Shown: positions 57,637 through 64,000 of the stretch, piece after piece | How the letters are laid out: the number at the start of each line of letters is the position of its first letter | How positions within the stretch are numbered: position 1 is the stretch's first letter | Origin: Streptomyces mutabilis | GTDB taxonomy: Bacteria > Actinomycetota > Actinomycetes > Streptomycetales > Streptomycetaceae | Assembly: GCF_014649815.1 (NCBI RefSeq) | Contig: NZ_BMTT01000012.1 | Location: forward strand, 1 to 64,000 | Length of the DNA stretch: 64,000 bases | Direction of reading: 5' to 3' | Made by a program: the position numbers and the translations under genes | The notes under the pieces: model-generated | Seen by the model: only the letters and a program-made list of their open reading frames with translations | The model's database searches: none | What the model was told of the DNA's origin: nothing

Positions 57637-58425
57637 TCAGGCCTTGGTGCGCGTGGCGCCCTTGGGGGCGGCGGACTTTTTGGTGGTGGTCCTCTTCGTC
57701 GCCGCCTTCTTGGGAGCGGCGGCCTTCTGGGTGCCGGACTCCCCGCCGGTCGCCTGTCCCGCCCCGGTGATGCCGCCCAGGCAGAACTCCCAGACGTCCT
57801 CCGCGCCGATCCGGGAAGGCTGCGCCCCGACCGGAGCGGCGGGGGCCTGGGCCGTGAACATCGCCGTCTGCATGATCAGGGAGGCGGTACGGCGTGGCCT
57901 GGGCGTGACGGCCTGGCCGGCCTTCACCGCGTCTTCCACCAGCTCCGTGAAGAGGGCGAGCAGGGGGAGGTGTGCGGTGGCCACCTGGTCCGGGTGGCTG
58001 ACCAGCAACTGAATGGCGAAGTCGGTGAAGAGCGGGGACTGCTGTCCCTCGCGCGGCGTGGAGGAGTCGTACAGCAGATCCACCGCGACCTTGAGCCGGT
58101 CCAGTGGACCGGTCACGGTGGAGAGCCTCTCCCGCATCTCGGTGGCCGACCTCGACAGCGCGTCCTCGAAGAGGGCGAGCAGCAGCTCGTGCTTGCCGTC
58201 GAAGTGCTGGTAGAAACTCCGCAGCGACTGGCGGGAGCGCTCCACGACTTCCTGCACCGTGAAATCCGTGGTGCCCTTGTCCGCGATCAGTTCCTGGGCC
58301 GCGTCCAGGAAACGCTGCACGCGCTGCTCGGCGCGCAGCTTCGCGGCCCGGGTGGATCGCTCGACGGCACGCTGCCGCCACGCGGGCTCAGGGGACTCGA
58401 CCGGTTCGGCGGGGACGACACTCAT
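57637..58425 (-). CDS. TetR-family regulator with histone-like basic tail
   Basis: A 262-residue TetR protein. The DNA-binding domain is near residues 34-80 (AEQRVQRFLDAAQELIADKG, TDFTVQEVVERSRQSLRSFY, QHFDGKHELLLALFE). The ligand domain runs to about residue 225. From ~233 the tail is Lys/Ala/Thr-rich (QKAAAPKKAATKRTTTKKSA), like histone H1 or HupS tails; most TetR proteins have no such extension. It is divergent from the acyl-CoA dehydrogenase operon at 58591, with a matching operator in between. It probably controls that operon and the nine-gene operon. Confidence 0.88.
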   Translation of the reverse strand: MSVVPAEPVESPEPAWRQRAVERSTRAAKLRAEQRVQRFLDAAQELIADKGTTDFTVQEVVERSRQSLRSFYQHFDGKHELLLALFEDALSRSATEMRERLSTVTGPLDRLKVAVDLLYDSSTPREGQQSPLFTDFAIQLLVSHPDQVATAHLPLLALFTELVEDAVKAGQAVTPRPRRTASLIMQTAMFTAQAPAAPVGAQPSRIGAEDVWEFCLGGITGAGQATGGESGTQKAAAPKKAATKRTTTKKSAAPKGATRTKA

Positions 58426-58516
58426 GGGTAGAACGGTACTCCACGTATGTGAAAAGAGGAGGCACCCCCCCTACCGAATAGCCCTCCGCGCGAAGCAAGA
58501 CCCTTACTTCCGTATG

Positions 58517-58535
58517 ACGAGAATGATATTCTCGC
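58517..58535. promoter_or_regulatory. TetR-like operator, copy 2
   Basis: Inverted repeat ACGAGAA-TGATA-TTCTCGC between the divergent tetR and acyl-CoA dehydrogenase genes; it is the same 7-5-7 design as 54593-54611. Confidence 0.65.
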
Positions 58536-58590
58536 TTCGATACCTGCCACAGAGGACGCCACCAAGACCGCAGGAGAGCGGAGGCCGGGC

Positions 58591-59445
58591 GTGGAGTTCG
58601 AACTCGACGAGGAGCAGCGGATGCTGCGCCGCACGGTGCGCGAGACGGTCGCGAAGGTGCGGCCGCAGCCCGAAGACCGGCAGTGGGAGACCTATCGGAG
58701 TCTGGGATGGCTGGAGGCACCCCCGCTGGAACTGGCCCTCATCCTGGAAGAGCTGGGGTACGCGGCGGACCCGACCCCGTTCCTGGCCACCGCCACCTGG
58801 TTCGCACCGCTGACCGGCCGATTGCCCGAAGGCAGTGGCACGGCCGTCTTCGACGGCGTCGGCCGCTACGTCCTGGAAGCCGACCGCGCCGACGAGGTCG
58901 CGCTGCTCACGAAGGGTGGGGTCACCGTCGTCCCGGGAGCGGACCTCGGCGCCCAGCGGGTCGGCATCCTCGACCCGCACGTGCATGTGGCCCACGTCGA
59001 CGCGCAGGCCCTTTCCGCCGGCGTCCCCGACCTCGCCCTGACCGGGCTCGCGGCCACCGCCGTCGGCGCCTGCCGCCGCGTCCTCGACCTGGTCCTCGCA
59101 CACGTGAAGCAGCGCACGCAGTTCGGTCAGGTACTCGGCTCCTTCCAGGCGGTCAAGCACAAAGCGGCCGACATGCACGTGGCCGTGGAGCGGGCCCGCG
59201 CCCTCACTCACTTCTCCGCGCTCACGATCGCCGAGGACGATCCGCGCCGCACCAAGGCCGCCCACATGGCGAAGGCGGCGGCGGGGGAGTGCCAGCGACT
59301 GGTCTTCCGGCACGGACTGCAGCTCTTCGGTGCCATGGGCTTCACCTGGGAGAACGAACTGCAACTGCACCTCAAGCGGGCCCAGGCCTGCGACCTGCTG
59401 CTCGGCACCGCGTCCGCTCACAGGAAGGCCCTGCTGACCGCATGA
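58591..59445 (+). CDS. Acyl-CoA dehydrogenase, short subunit of a second heteromer pair
   Basis: A 284-residue dehydrogenase-fold protein. It begins EFELDEEQRMLRRTVRETVA, skips the canonical TEPxxGSD middle-domain motif, and has a normal C-terminal domain: HVKQRTQFGQVLGSFQAVKH and FRHGLQLFGAMGFTWENELQ. It is 100 residues shorter than a full enzyme. GTG 58591 follows a GGAG site. It overlaps the long partner by 4 bp, the same arrangement as 52706/51561. Confidence 0.88.
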   Translation: MEFELDEEQRMLRRTVRETVAKVRPQPEDRQWETYRSLGWLEAPPLELALILEELGYAADPTPFLATATWFAPLTGRLPEGSGTAVFDGVGRYVLEADRADEVALLTKGGVTVVPGADLGAQRVGILDPHVHVAHVDAQALSAGVPDLALTGLAATAVGACRRVLDLVLAHVKQRTQFGQVLGSFQAVKHKAADMHVAVERARALTHFSALTIAEDDPRRTKAAHMAKAAAGECQRLVFRHGLQLFGAMGFTWENELQLHLKRAQACDLLLGTASAHRKALLTA

Positions 59446-60599
59446 AGCTCGCCGACGACCCCGAGGTGGAGGAGTTCCGCGCCCAGTTCTCCGCCTTCCT
59501 CGACGCCCGTCTCCCGACCGAGGCCGAGGCGCGCGAACGCTCCCACTCCAGTGCGCACGTACCCGACTGGGCCCGCCGCTGGCAGCGCACCCTCTTCGAG
59601 CACGGCTGGCTGCTGCCCGGGCAACCGCCCGAGTACGGCGGCCGGGGGGCCACCCTGCCGCAGCAGCTCGCCCACCTGGAGGAGCTGGCCCGCCGCCGGA
59701 TCTACCACAGCTTCAACCCCCAGGGCCTGGGCATCATCGCCGCGTCCCTGCTCACCTTCGGCACCGAGGAACAGAAGACACGCTGGGCCGTGCCGATCCT
59801 GCGCGCCGAGATCACCGCCGCGCTCGGCATGAGCGAGCCCGAGGCGGGCTCCGACCTGGCCTCGCTGCGCACCCGGGCCGTCCTCGACGGGGACACCTTC
59901 ACGGTGAACGGGCAGAAGATCTGGACTTCCGGTGCCCACGACGCCGACGTGCTCCTCACCTTCGTACGCACCGACCCCGGCGCCCCCAAGCACAAGGGGA
60001 TCAGCGCGCTGCTGATACCGACCGCCGCCGAGGGTGTCGTCCGCCGACCCTTCGGATCGATCGCCGCCGAGGACGACCACGACTTCAACGAGGTCTTCCT
60101 CACCGACGTACGCGTACCGCGCGAGAATCTGGTGGGCCCTCTCAACGCAGGCTGGCGGGTGGCCAACGGCTCCCTCGGCCACGAACGCACCCTGCTGTGG
60201 CTGTCGTACGCCGAACGGCTCCAGGACCTGGTCCGCGACGCCGGGGACGCCGGCGCCGGCCAGGAGTGGTACGCCACCCTTCTCATGGATCTGACGGCCC
60301 TGAGGCTGCTCGGCCATCGGCAACTGGGCCCGAACCGCAACGCCGCCGAGATCTCCGTACTCAAGCTGCTGGGCTCCGAGGCCGTCCAGTCGGCCTCCCT
60401 GCACGCCCTGGAGGCGCACGGCGCCGACGCGCTGGCGCACCCCGCGCGCACCGGCCCGTACCACCACATGCACCACGAGGACTTCGTCTCCAGCTGGTTC
60501 GAACGCTACGCGCGCAGCTTCGCCGGCACCATCGCCGGCGGCACCAGTGAGATCCAGCGCAACATCATCGCCGAGCGCATCCTCGGCCTACCGCGTTAG
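59442..60599 (+). CDS. Acyl-CoA dehydrogenase, large subunit of a second heteromer pair
   Basis: A 385-residue dehydrogenase with PPEYGGRGATLPQQLAHLEE, the FAD/substrate motif GMSEPEAGSDLASLRTRAVL, NGQKIWTSGAHDADVLLTFV, and a C-terminal FAGTIAGGTSEIQRNIIAER. It should form a heteromeric enzyme with the short subunit upstream. The crotonase gene follows after 10 nt. Confidence 0.92.
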   Translation: MKLADDPEVEEFRAQFSAFLDARLPTEAEARERSHSSAHVPDWARRWQRTLFEHGWLLPGQPPEYGGRGATLPQQLAHLEELARRRIYHSFNPQGLGIIAASLLTFGTEEQKTRWAVPILRAEITAALGMSEPEAGSDLASLRTRAVLDGDTFTVNGQKIWTSGAHDADVLLTFVRTDPGAPKHKGISALLIPTAAEGVVRRPFGSIAAEDDHDFNEVFLTDVRVPRENLVGPLNAGWRVANGSLGHERTLLWLSYAERLQDLVRDAGDAGAGQEWYATLLMDLTALRLLGHRQLGPNRNAAEISVLKLLGSEAVQSASLHALEAHGADALAHPARTGPYHHMHHEDFVSSWFERYARSFAGTIAGGTSEIQRNIIAERILGLPR

Positions 60600-60609
60600 G
60601 ACGCCGGTC

Positions 60610-61401
60610 ATGGACCATATCCTGTACGAAGCGGAAGGCGGCGTCGCCGTCATCACGCTCAACCGGCCCGAGGCCGCCAACGCCCAGACGATGGCTCTCC
60701 TCGACGACCTGGACGCCGCCTGGACCCGCGCGGCCGGGGACGAGGAGGTCCGTGTGATCGTGTTGCGCGCCAACGGCCGGCACTTCTCCGCCGGACACGA
60801 CCTGAAGGACCGCTGGCCCGACCCCGACGAGATCACCCTGGAGTGGATCTACAACACGGAGGCGCGGCGCTACCTCGAGTACTCGCTGAAGTGGCGCAAC
60901 ATCCCCAAGCCCACCATCGCCGCGGTACAGGGTAAATGCATCGCAGCCGGGCTGATGCTGTGCTGGCCGTGCGACCTGATCGTCGCGGCGGAGAACGCCG
61001 AGTTCTCCGACCCCGTGGTGTACATGGGCATCGGCGGGGTCGAGTACCACGGGCACACGTGGGAGCTGGGACCGCGCAAGGCCAAAGAGATCCTGTTCAC
61101 CGGCAGACCCCTCACCGCCCGTGAGGCCGAGCAGGTCGGGATGGTGAATCGGGTCGTCCCGCTCGACCGGCTCGACGAATCCGCCCGCGAGCTGGCCGAA
61201 AGGATCGCGAGGATGCCGCCCTTCGGCCTGCGACAGGCCAAGCGGGCCGTCAACCAGACCCTGGACGTCCAGGGCTTCTACGCCGCGCTCCAGTCCGTCT
61301 TCGACATCCACCAGACCGGGCACGGCAACGCGCTCAGCGTAGGCGGGTACCCGATCCTGACGCGCCTGGAGGACATGAAGCAGCGCGTGAAGCAGGGGTG
61401 A
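60610..61401 (+). CDS. Enoyl-CoA hydratase/isomerase family protein
   Basis: A 263-residue crotonase-fold protein: VITLNRPEAANAQTMALLDD, ANGRHFSAGHDLKDRW, VQGKCIAAGLMLCWPCDLIV and MGIGGVEYHGHTWELGPRKA. Glu is missing at the usual first catalytic position (Met in AAGLMLCW). It ends the three-gene plus-strand operon. Confidence 0.88.
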   Translation: MDHILYEAEGGVAVITLNRPEAANAQTMALLDDLDAAWTRAAGDEEVRVIVLRANGRHFSAGHDLKDRWPDPDEITLEWIYNTEARRYLEYSLKWRNIPKPTIAAVQGKCIAAGLMLCWPCDLIVAAENAEFSDPVVYMGIGGVEYHGHTWELGPRKAKEILFTGRPLTAREAEQVGMVNRVVPLDRLDESARELAERIARMPPFGLRQAKRAVNQTLDVQGFYAALQSVFDIHQTGHGNALSVGGYPILTRLEDMKQRVKQG

Positions 61402-61588
61402 GCAGAGCGTTACTGGGACGGCCCGTGTCGAAGCCGGACCGACCCGTGCACGAGCCCTGAGCACGGGGCCACGGCGAGGGCGTCTCACGCGCGTCCGCCG
61501 CCACCTGGGGCCCCGGCGTGCCCACGGGGTCTGGCGCCTCTTCGCCCAACGACTGATCGCGCTGCTCGAAGCACCGCCGCCGCCCCCG

Positions 61589-61760
61589 GTGCCGCCGGCA
61601 CCGACCGGCAGCGTGGTCATCGGAGACGGTAACCGGCTGTGCGGCAGCAACATTTTCCTTGGGCCACTGACGATCTCGACCTCCCGGGGCGGTCCGGGCG
61701 CCTTGGCCGCGCCTGTCGCCGTCATGCTGGGGATCGTGGCACTCGCCGTGTACGGCGGCG
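61589..61760 (+). pseudogene. Fragment with one membrane helix, unrecognised
   Basis: A short plus-strand frame reads VVIGDGNRLCGSNIFLGPLT and then LAAPVAVMLGIVALAVYGGV, a single hydrophobic helix. It has no recognisable family, poor context, and runs into unrelated sequence by about 61760. It may be the end of a small membrane protein displaced here. Confidence 0.3.
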
Positions 61761-61849
61761 TTCGTGCGATCGGCCGGGACGAGTCGCCAGGACAGTTGGC
61801 GCCGCGCCCTGGCAGGAGTCCACCGGAGCGGTGGGAGGGTGCGGCGCTC

Positions 61850-62413
61850 CGACGGACGGCGTGGGAGACCCGCTTGCCAAGGGGCAGCCACGTCCGGTTC
61901 TTGAGGACCAGGAGGTAGTCGAGTCGGTCCTTCCCGGGTTGGATGCCGTCCCCGGCGGCTGGAGGCAGGAGAACGACGCGAGCGTGCTCGAAGCCTCCAC
62001 GGAGCAGTGCGGCAGCGAACAGCCCGATCTGCTGTTCTGTGGCGAAGCCGCATACCAGGACCCGGCGACGAACAACGTGGCCCGCTTCAGGGTCTACCCC
62101 TTGCAGGTGCAGGGGTGGAAGCCGCGCTCAAGCGGCCTACAGGTCACTGAGGCAGGAATCGCCGCCCTCCATGGCGCTGCCGACCCTCGGAGACGAAAGC
62201 CACGCCGTCAGCAGACATGGCAGGGACTCCAAGACCGTGGTGTCCATGGTCAGCGTCGGCAGTGTTGTGGCCGGCGTCACCTATGACATCGAGGCGCTCG
62301 ACTGGACTGGAGCGTACGGCGGCGACCACCTCGAGATTCTGACACGCGCTCCCGTCGATCGGGTCCAGCAAACGCTCGGCGGTCAGGCGGCCACCGCCCG
62401 AGCTGTCCTGTGA
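61850..62413 (+). pseudogene. Putative secreted/lipoprotein-like protein, frameshifted remnant
   Basis: Two frames look coding in succession. The first (about 61850-62100) gives EVVESVLPGLDAVPGGWRQE, STEQCGSEQPDLLFCGEAAY and NNVARFRVY. The second (about 62110-62413) gives QAAYRSL, LGDESHAVSRHGRDSKTVVS and VVAGVTYDIEALDWTGAYGG. Together they resemble Streptomyces small lipoproteins with a late 'LGDES...V.VG..V..V.Y' segment and a final helix that starts VDRVQQTLGGQ. The signal peptide end is missing and a frame change is needed near 62100, so it is scored as a remnant. Confidence 0.45.
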
Positions 62414-62436
62414 GGGCCGACCCTCACGTTCGTCGA

Positions 62437-62468
62437 GCCCCGCGAGTGCGGGGCCGGTGACCACCGGC
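62437..62468. terminator. Double hairpin between the lipoprotein remnant and the CMD-fold gene
   Basis: GCCCCGC-GAGT-GCGGGGC (62437-62454), followed by a small GCCGGTGACCACCGGC inverted repeat to 62468. It directly follows the stop of the minus-strand gene at 62470. Confidence 0.65.
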
Positions 62469-62469
62469 C

Positions 62470-62991
62470 TCAGCGAAGACCCCCTTCGTCACCGAGACCG
62501 GAATCCGGTTCCACCTGGAACGTGTTCAACGCCGCCGCCAGCGTCCCGTAGGCGCCCACCGTGAACACGAAGTCCAGCAGCTGCCGTTCGTCCAGCTCCT
62601 TGGCCAGCTCCGCGTAGGTGGCGTCGGAGAGGGTGAATGCGGTCTCCAGTTCGTCGACGGCCCGGTTCACCAGCGTGGCGGCGCCCGTCCGTACCTGCTC
62701 CAGATCCTCTTCCGTCACGCCGGCCTCACGGCCGATGAGCACGTGCTGCCCCCACTCGTACGCGCACCGGCGACGCCAGGCCACCCGCAGGACCGCCAGC
62801 TCGCGCATCCGCTCCGGCAAGGTGTTGCGGGCCAGTAGATGGGCGGAGAAGGTGAGGAACGACCTGGCGAGCGCCGGGTGGCGGAGCAGCAGGCCGAGGA
62901 CGTTCGAGGGGGGCACCTCCCGTCCGCCCGTCAGCGGTCGCAGCGTCTCGGCGTCCCACTCCTCGTACGGGACGGGAGACAACCTCGTCAT
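62470..62991 (-). CDS. Carboxymuconolactone decarboxylase-fold protein
   Basis: A 173-residue CMD/AhpD-fold protein. The conserved segment is RELAVLRVAWRRRCAYEWGQ followed by HVLIGREAGVTEEDLEQV. Only one Cys (CAYEWGQH) is present, so it lacks the CxxC of AhpD peroxidase partners and is closer to the 4-carboxymuconolactone decarboxylase group. It overlaps the SDR gene start by 4 bp. A role in decarboxylating or rearranging a pathway intermediate is possible but unproven. Confidence 0.85.
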   Translation of the reverse strand: MTRLSPVPYEEWDAETLRPLTGGREVPPSNVLGLLLRHPALARSFLTFSAHLLARNTLPERMRELAVLRVAWRRRCAYEWGQHVLIGREAGVTEEDLEQVRTGAATLVNRAVDELETAFTLSDATYAELAKELDERQLLDFVFTVGAYGTLAAALNTFQVEPDSGLGDEGGLR

Positions 62992-63701
62992 GTGTTGCGC
63001 CCCCCGTTCACACCGATGATCTGCCCTGTGATGTAACCCGCCTCCTCGCTCACCAGGAAGGAGCAGGTCGCCGCTATGTCCTCCGGGAGACCGACCCGGC
63101 GGACCGGGGTCCGGGCGATGTGCTCCTCGATGGTGCCGCCGAGCCGCTGCCGCTGTTCGGCGGTGCGCAGCATCGGAGTGTCGATGAAACCGGGCGGCAC
63201 GGCGTTGACGGTGATGCCCCGCGGGCCCAGCTCCAGGGCGAGGGACTTGGTCAGCCCGTTCACCGCGGACTTGGCGGCGACGTAGTGGGCCATGAAGGGC
63301 TGGCCGGAATGGGCGCTGGACGAGGATATGTTCACGATCCGTCCCCAGCGCCCCTCCCACATGTCCGGCAGCGCCGACTGCACGCAGTGGTACACCCCGT
63401 TGAGGTTGATGTCCACGACGCGCTGCCACTCCTCGAACGACAGCTCCGAGAACCGGGTGAAGCCGTCCTTGCCCGCCGCGTTGACCAGGACGGAGACCGG
63501 ACCGTAGCGGTCGCGCACCGCTTCCATCGCCTTGTCGACCTGTGCGCGGTCGGTGATGTCCACGGTCAGCGCGCTGCCCTCCTCGGCCGGCGCGATGTCG
63601 AAGACGGCGACGTGGAGACCGTCGGCGGTGAGCCGCCGCGCGATCGCCCGACCGATGCCGGAGGCGCCACCGGTGACGACGGCCGTCCTCGCGCTGCTCA
63701 C
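62988..63701 (-). CDS. SDR-family oxidoreductase
   Basis: A 237-residue short-chain dehydrogenase with a complete active site: TAVVTGGASGIGRAIARRLT, LVNAAGKDGFTRF, Ser in NISSSSAHSGQPF, and Tyr/Lys in HYVAAKSAVNG. It ends ITGQIIGVNGGRNT. GTG 63701 overlaps the dioxygenase stop by 4 bp. It resembles 2-hydroxycyclohexanecarboxyl-CoA and 3-hydroxyacyl-CoA dehydrogenases. Confidence 0.92.
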   Translation of the reverse strand: MSSARTAVVTGGASGIGRAIARRLTADGLHVAVFDIAPAEEGSALTVDITDRAQVDKAMEAVRDRYGPVSVLVNAAGKDGFTRFSELSFEEWQRVVDINLNGVYHCVQSALPDMWEGRWGRIVNISSSSAHSGQPFMAHYVAAKSAVNGLTKSLALELGPRGITVNAVPPGFIDTPMLRTAEQRQRLGGTIEEHIARTPVRRVGLPEDIAATCSFLVSEEAGYITGQIIGVNGGRNT

Positions 63702-64000
63702 GCGAACGCCTCGTCGCCGACGACGGTCGTGCGGTGCAGCAGCCGCTCCGAGCTCTCGTCGTATGGCAGCGCGCGGTGCAGTATGCCGGTGTTGTCCCAG
63801 ACCACGAGGTCGCCGACCTCCCAGTCGTGGGTGTAACGGAAGCGCTCCTGGGTGGTCCAGTCGAGCAGTTCGTCGAGCAGGGCGCGGCTCTCGTCGGGGT
63901 CCATCCCGACGATGTGATCGGCGGTGGTGCCGGTCACCAGGGAACGGCGCCCGTCCCTGCGGTGCCACACCAGGGACATCTCGTGGTTCGGCTGGGTCCG
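63698..64000 (-). CDS. TauD/TfdA-family dioxygenase, C-terminal part (partial)
   Basis: About 100 residues of an Fe(II)/2-oxoglutarate-dependent dioxygenase, running off the right edge of the window. Visible are the distal iron-ligand His and nearby pattern in WEVGDLVVWDNTGILHRALP and the 2-oxoglutarate-binding Arg in LLHRTTVVGD. The N-terminal half with the HxD motif is outside the window. It is first in a minus-strand operon with the SDR and the CMD-fold gene, so it may open the pathway by hydroxylation. Confidence 0.85.
   Translation of the reverse strand, partial: RTQPNHEMSLVWHRRDGRRSLVTGTTADHIVGMDPDESRALLDELLDWTTQERFRYTHDWEVGDLVVWDNTGILHRALPYDESSERLLHRTTVVGDEAFA

Noticed and set aside
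44897-63701. Cholesterol (HIP) degradation cluster identification
   Set aside because: Some genes resemble the KstR2 regulon, but ipdA, ipdB, ipdC and the ring-cleavage genes are absent, so the specific assignment is not supported.

Overview
The window is about 64 kb of very GC-rich DNA with GTG and ATG starts, frequent 4-bp start/stop overlaps and strong third-position G/C. Gene content (mycothiol-dependent formaldehyde dehydrogenase, mshA-type glycosyltransferase, Streptomyces-like serine ammonia-lyase tail, TetR/IclR/GntR regulators) points to an actinomycete, most likely Streptomyces or a close relative. No rRNA, tRNA, CRISPR array, phage or plasmid origin was seen.

Region 1 (1-27.0 kb) is a methylamine / one-carbon island. 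Its genes form a coherent route: a Rieske oxygenase (glycine betaine demethylase-like, 23.4 kb), dimethylglycine dehydrogenase (11.6 kb) and heterotetrameric sarcosine oxidase (soxB, a soxD-soxA fusion, soxG; 16.2-21.3 kb) would strip methyl groups stepwise to glycine. glyA and serine ammonia-lyase (tail at 1-123) would then carry glycine to serine and pyruvate. The released C1 units are handled by folD, a metF-like reductase, purU, a mycothiol formaldehyde dehydrogenase with a metallo-beta-lactamase partner, and an FdhF/YdeP-type formate dehydrogenase with FdhD. Folate supply genes (folP and a frameshifted pabB) and two copies of a Rieske ferredoxin plus FAD reductase are built into the same island. 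An IclR regulator sits in the middle. Six promoters share one architecture: a TTGACA/TTGACC -35 box followed 29-33 nt later by a 36-nt operator containing GTTGCG half-sites 19 nt apart and usually ending in GCAAC. This is the strongest candidate for an undescribed regulon. Near the left edge an mshA 5' fragment is joined to the 3' end of a BCCT (betaine/choline-type) transporter gene, probably a deletion scar.

Region 2 (27.0-29.2 kb) is a mosaic boundary: an IS256-like element with 26-bp imperfect inverted repeats and a doubly frameshifted transposase, a perfect 16-bp hairpin, and a methyltransferase remnant.

Region 3 (29.2-41.6 kb) is a glucuronide/oligosaccharide uptake and degradation cluster: TetR, a divergent beta-glucuronidase, a Dpp/Opp-type ABC transporter in which one permease is fused to an ATPase, a D-2-hydroxyacid dehydrogenase and a GHL6-like putative glycosidase. 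It ends in a composite glcD/glcF pseudogene and a TetR scrap.

Region 4 (41.6-64 kb) is an acyl-CoA catabolic cluster: an AMP-forming acyl-CoA ligase, two CoA transferases, six acyl-CoA dehydrogenases (two arranged as short/long heteromer pairs), four crotonase-fold enzymes, a thiolase, three SDRs, an amidohydrolase, a carboxymuconolactone decarboxylase-fold protein and a TauD-type oxygenase running off the end. It has two regulators, a GntR/FadR type and a TetR with a histone-like basic tail. Two recurring operator types (GGTCAGACC and ACGAGAA-N5-TTCTCG) meet in front of a nine-gene operon. The content resembles degradation of a polycyclic or branched carboxylate, but the substrate cannot be told from sequence.
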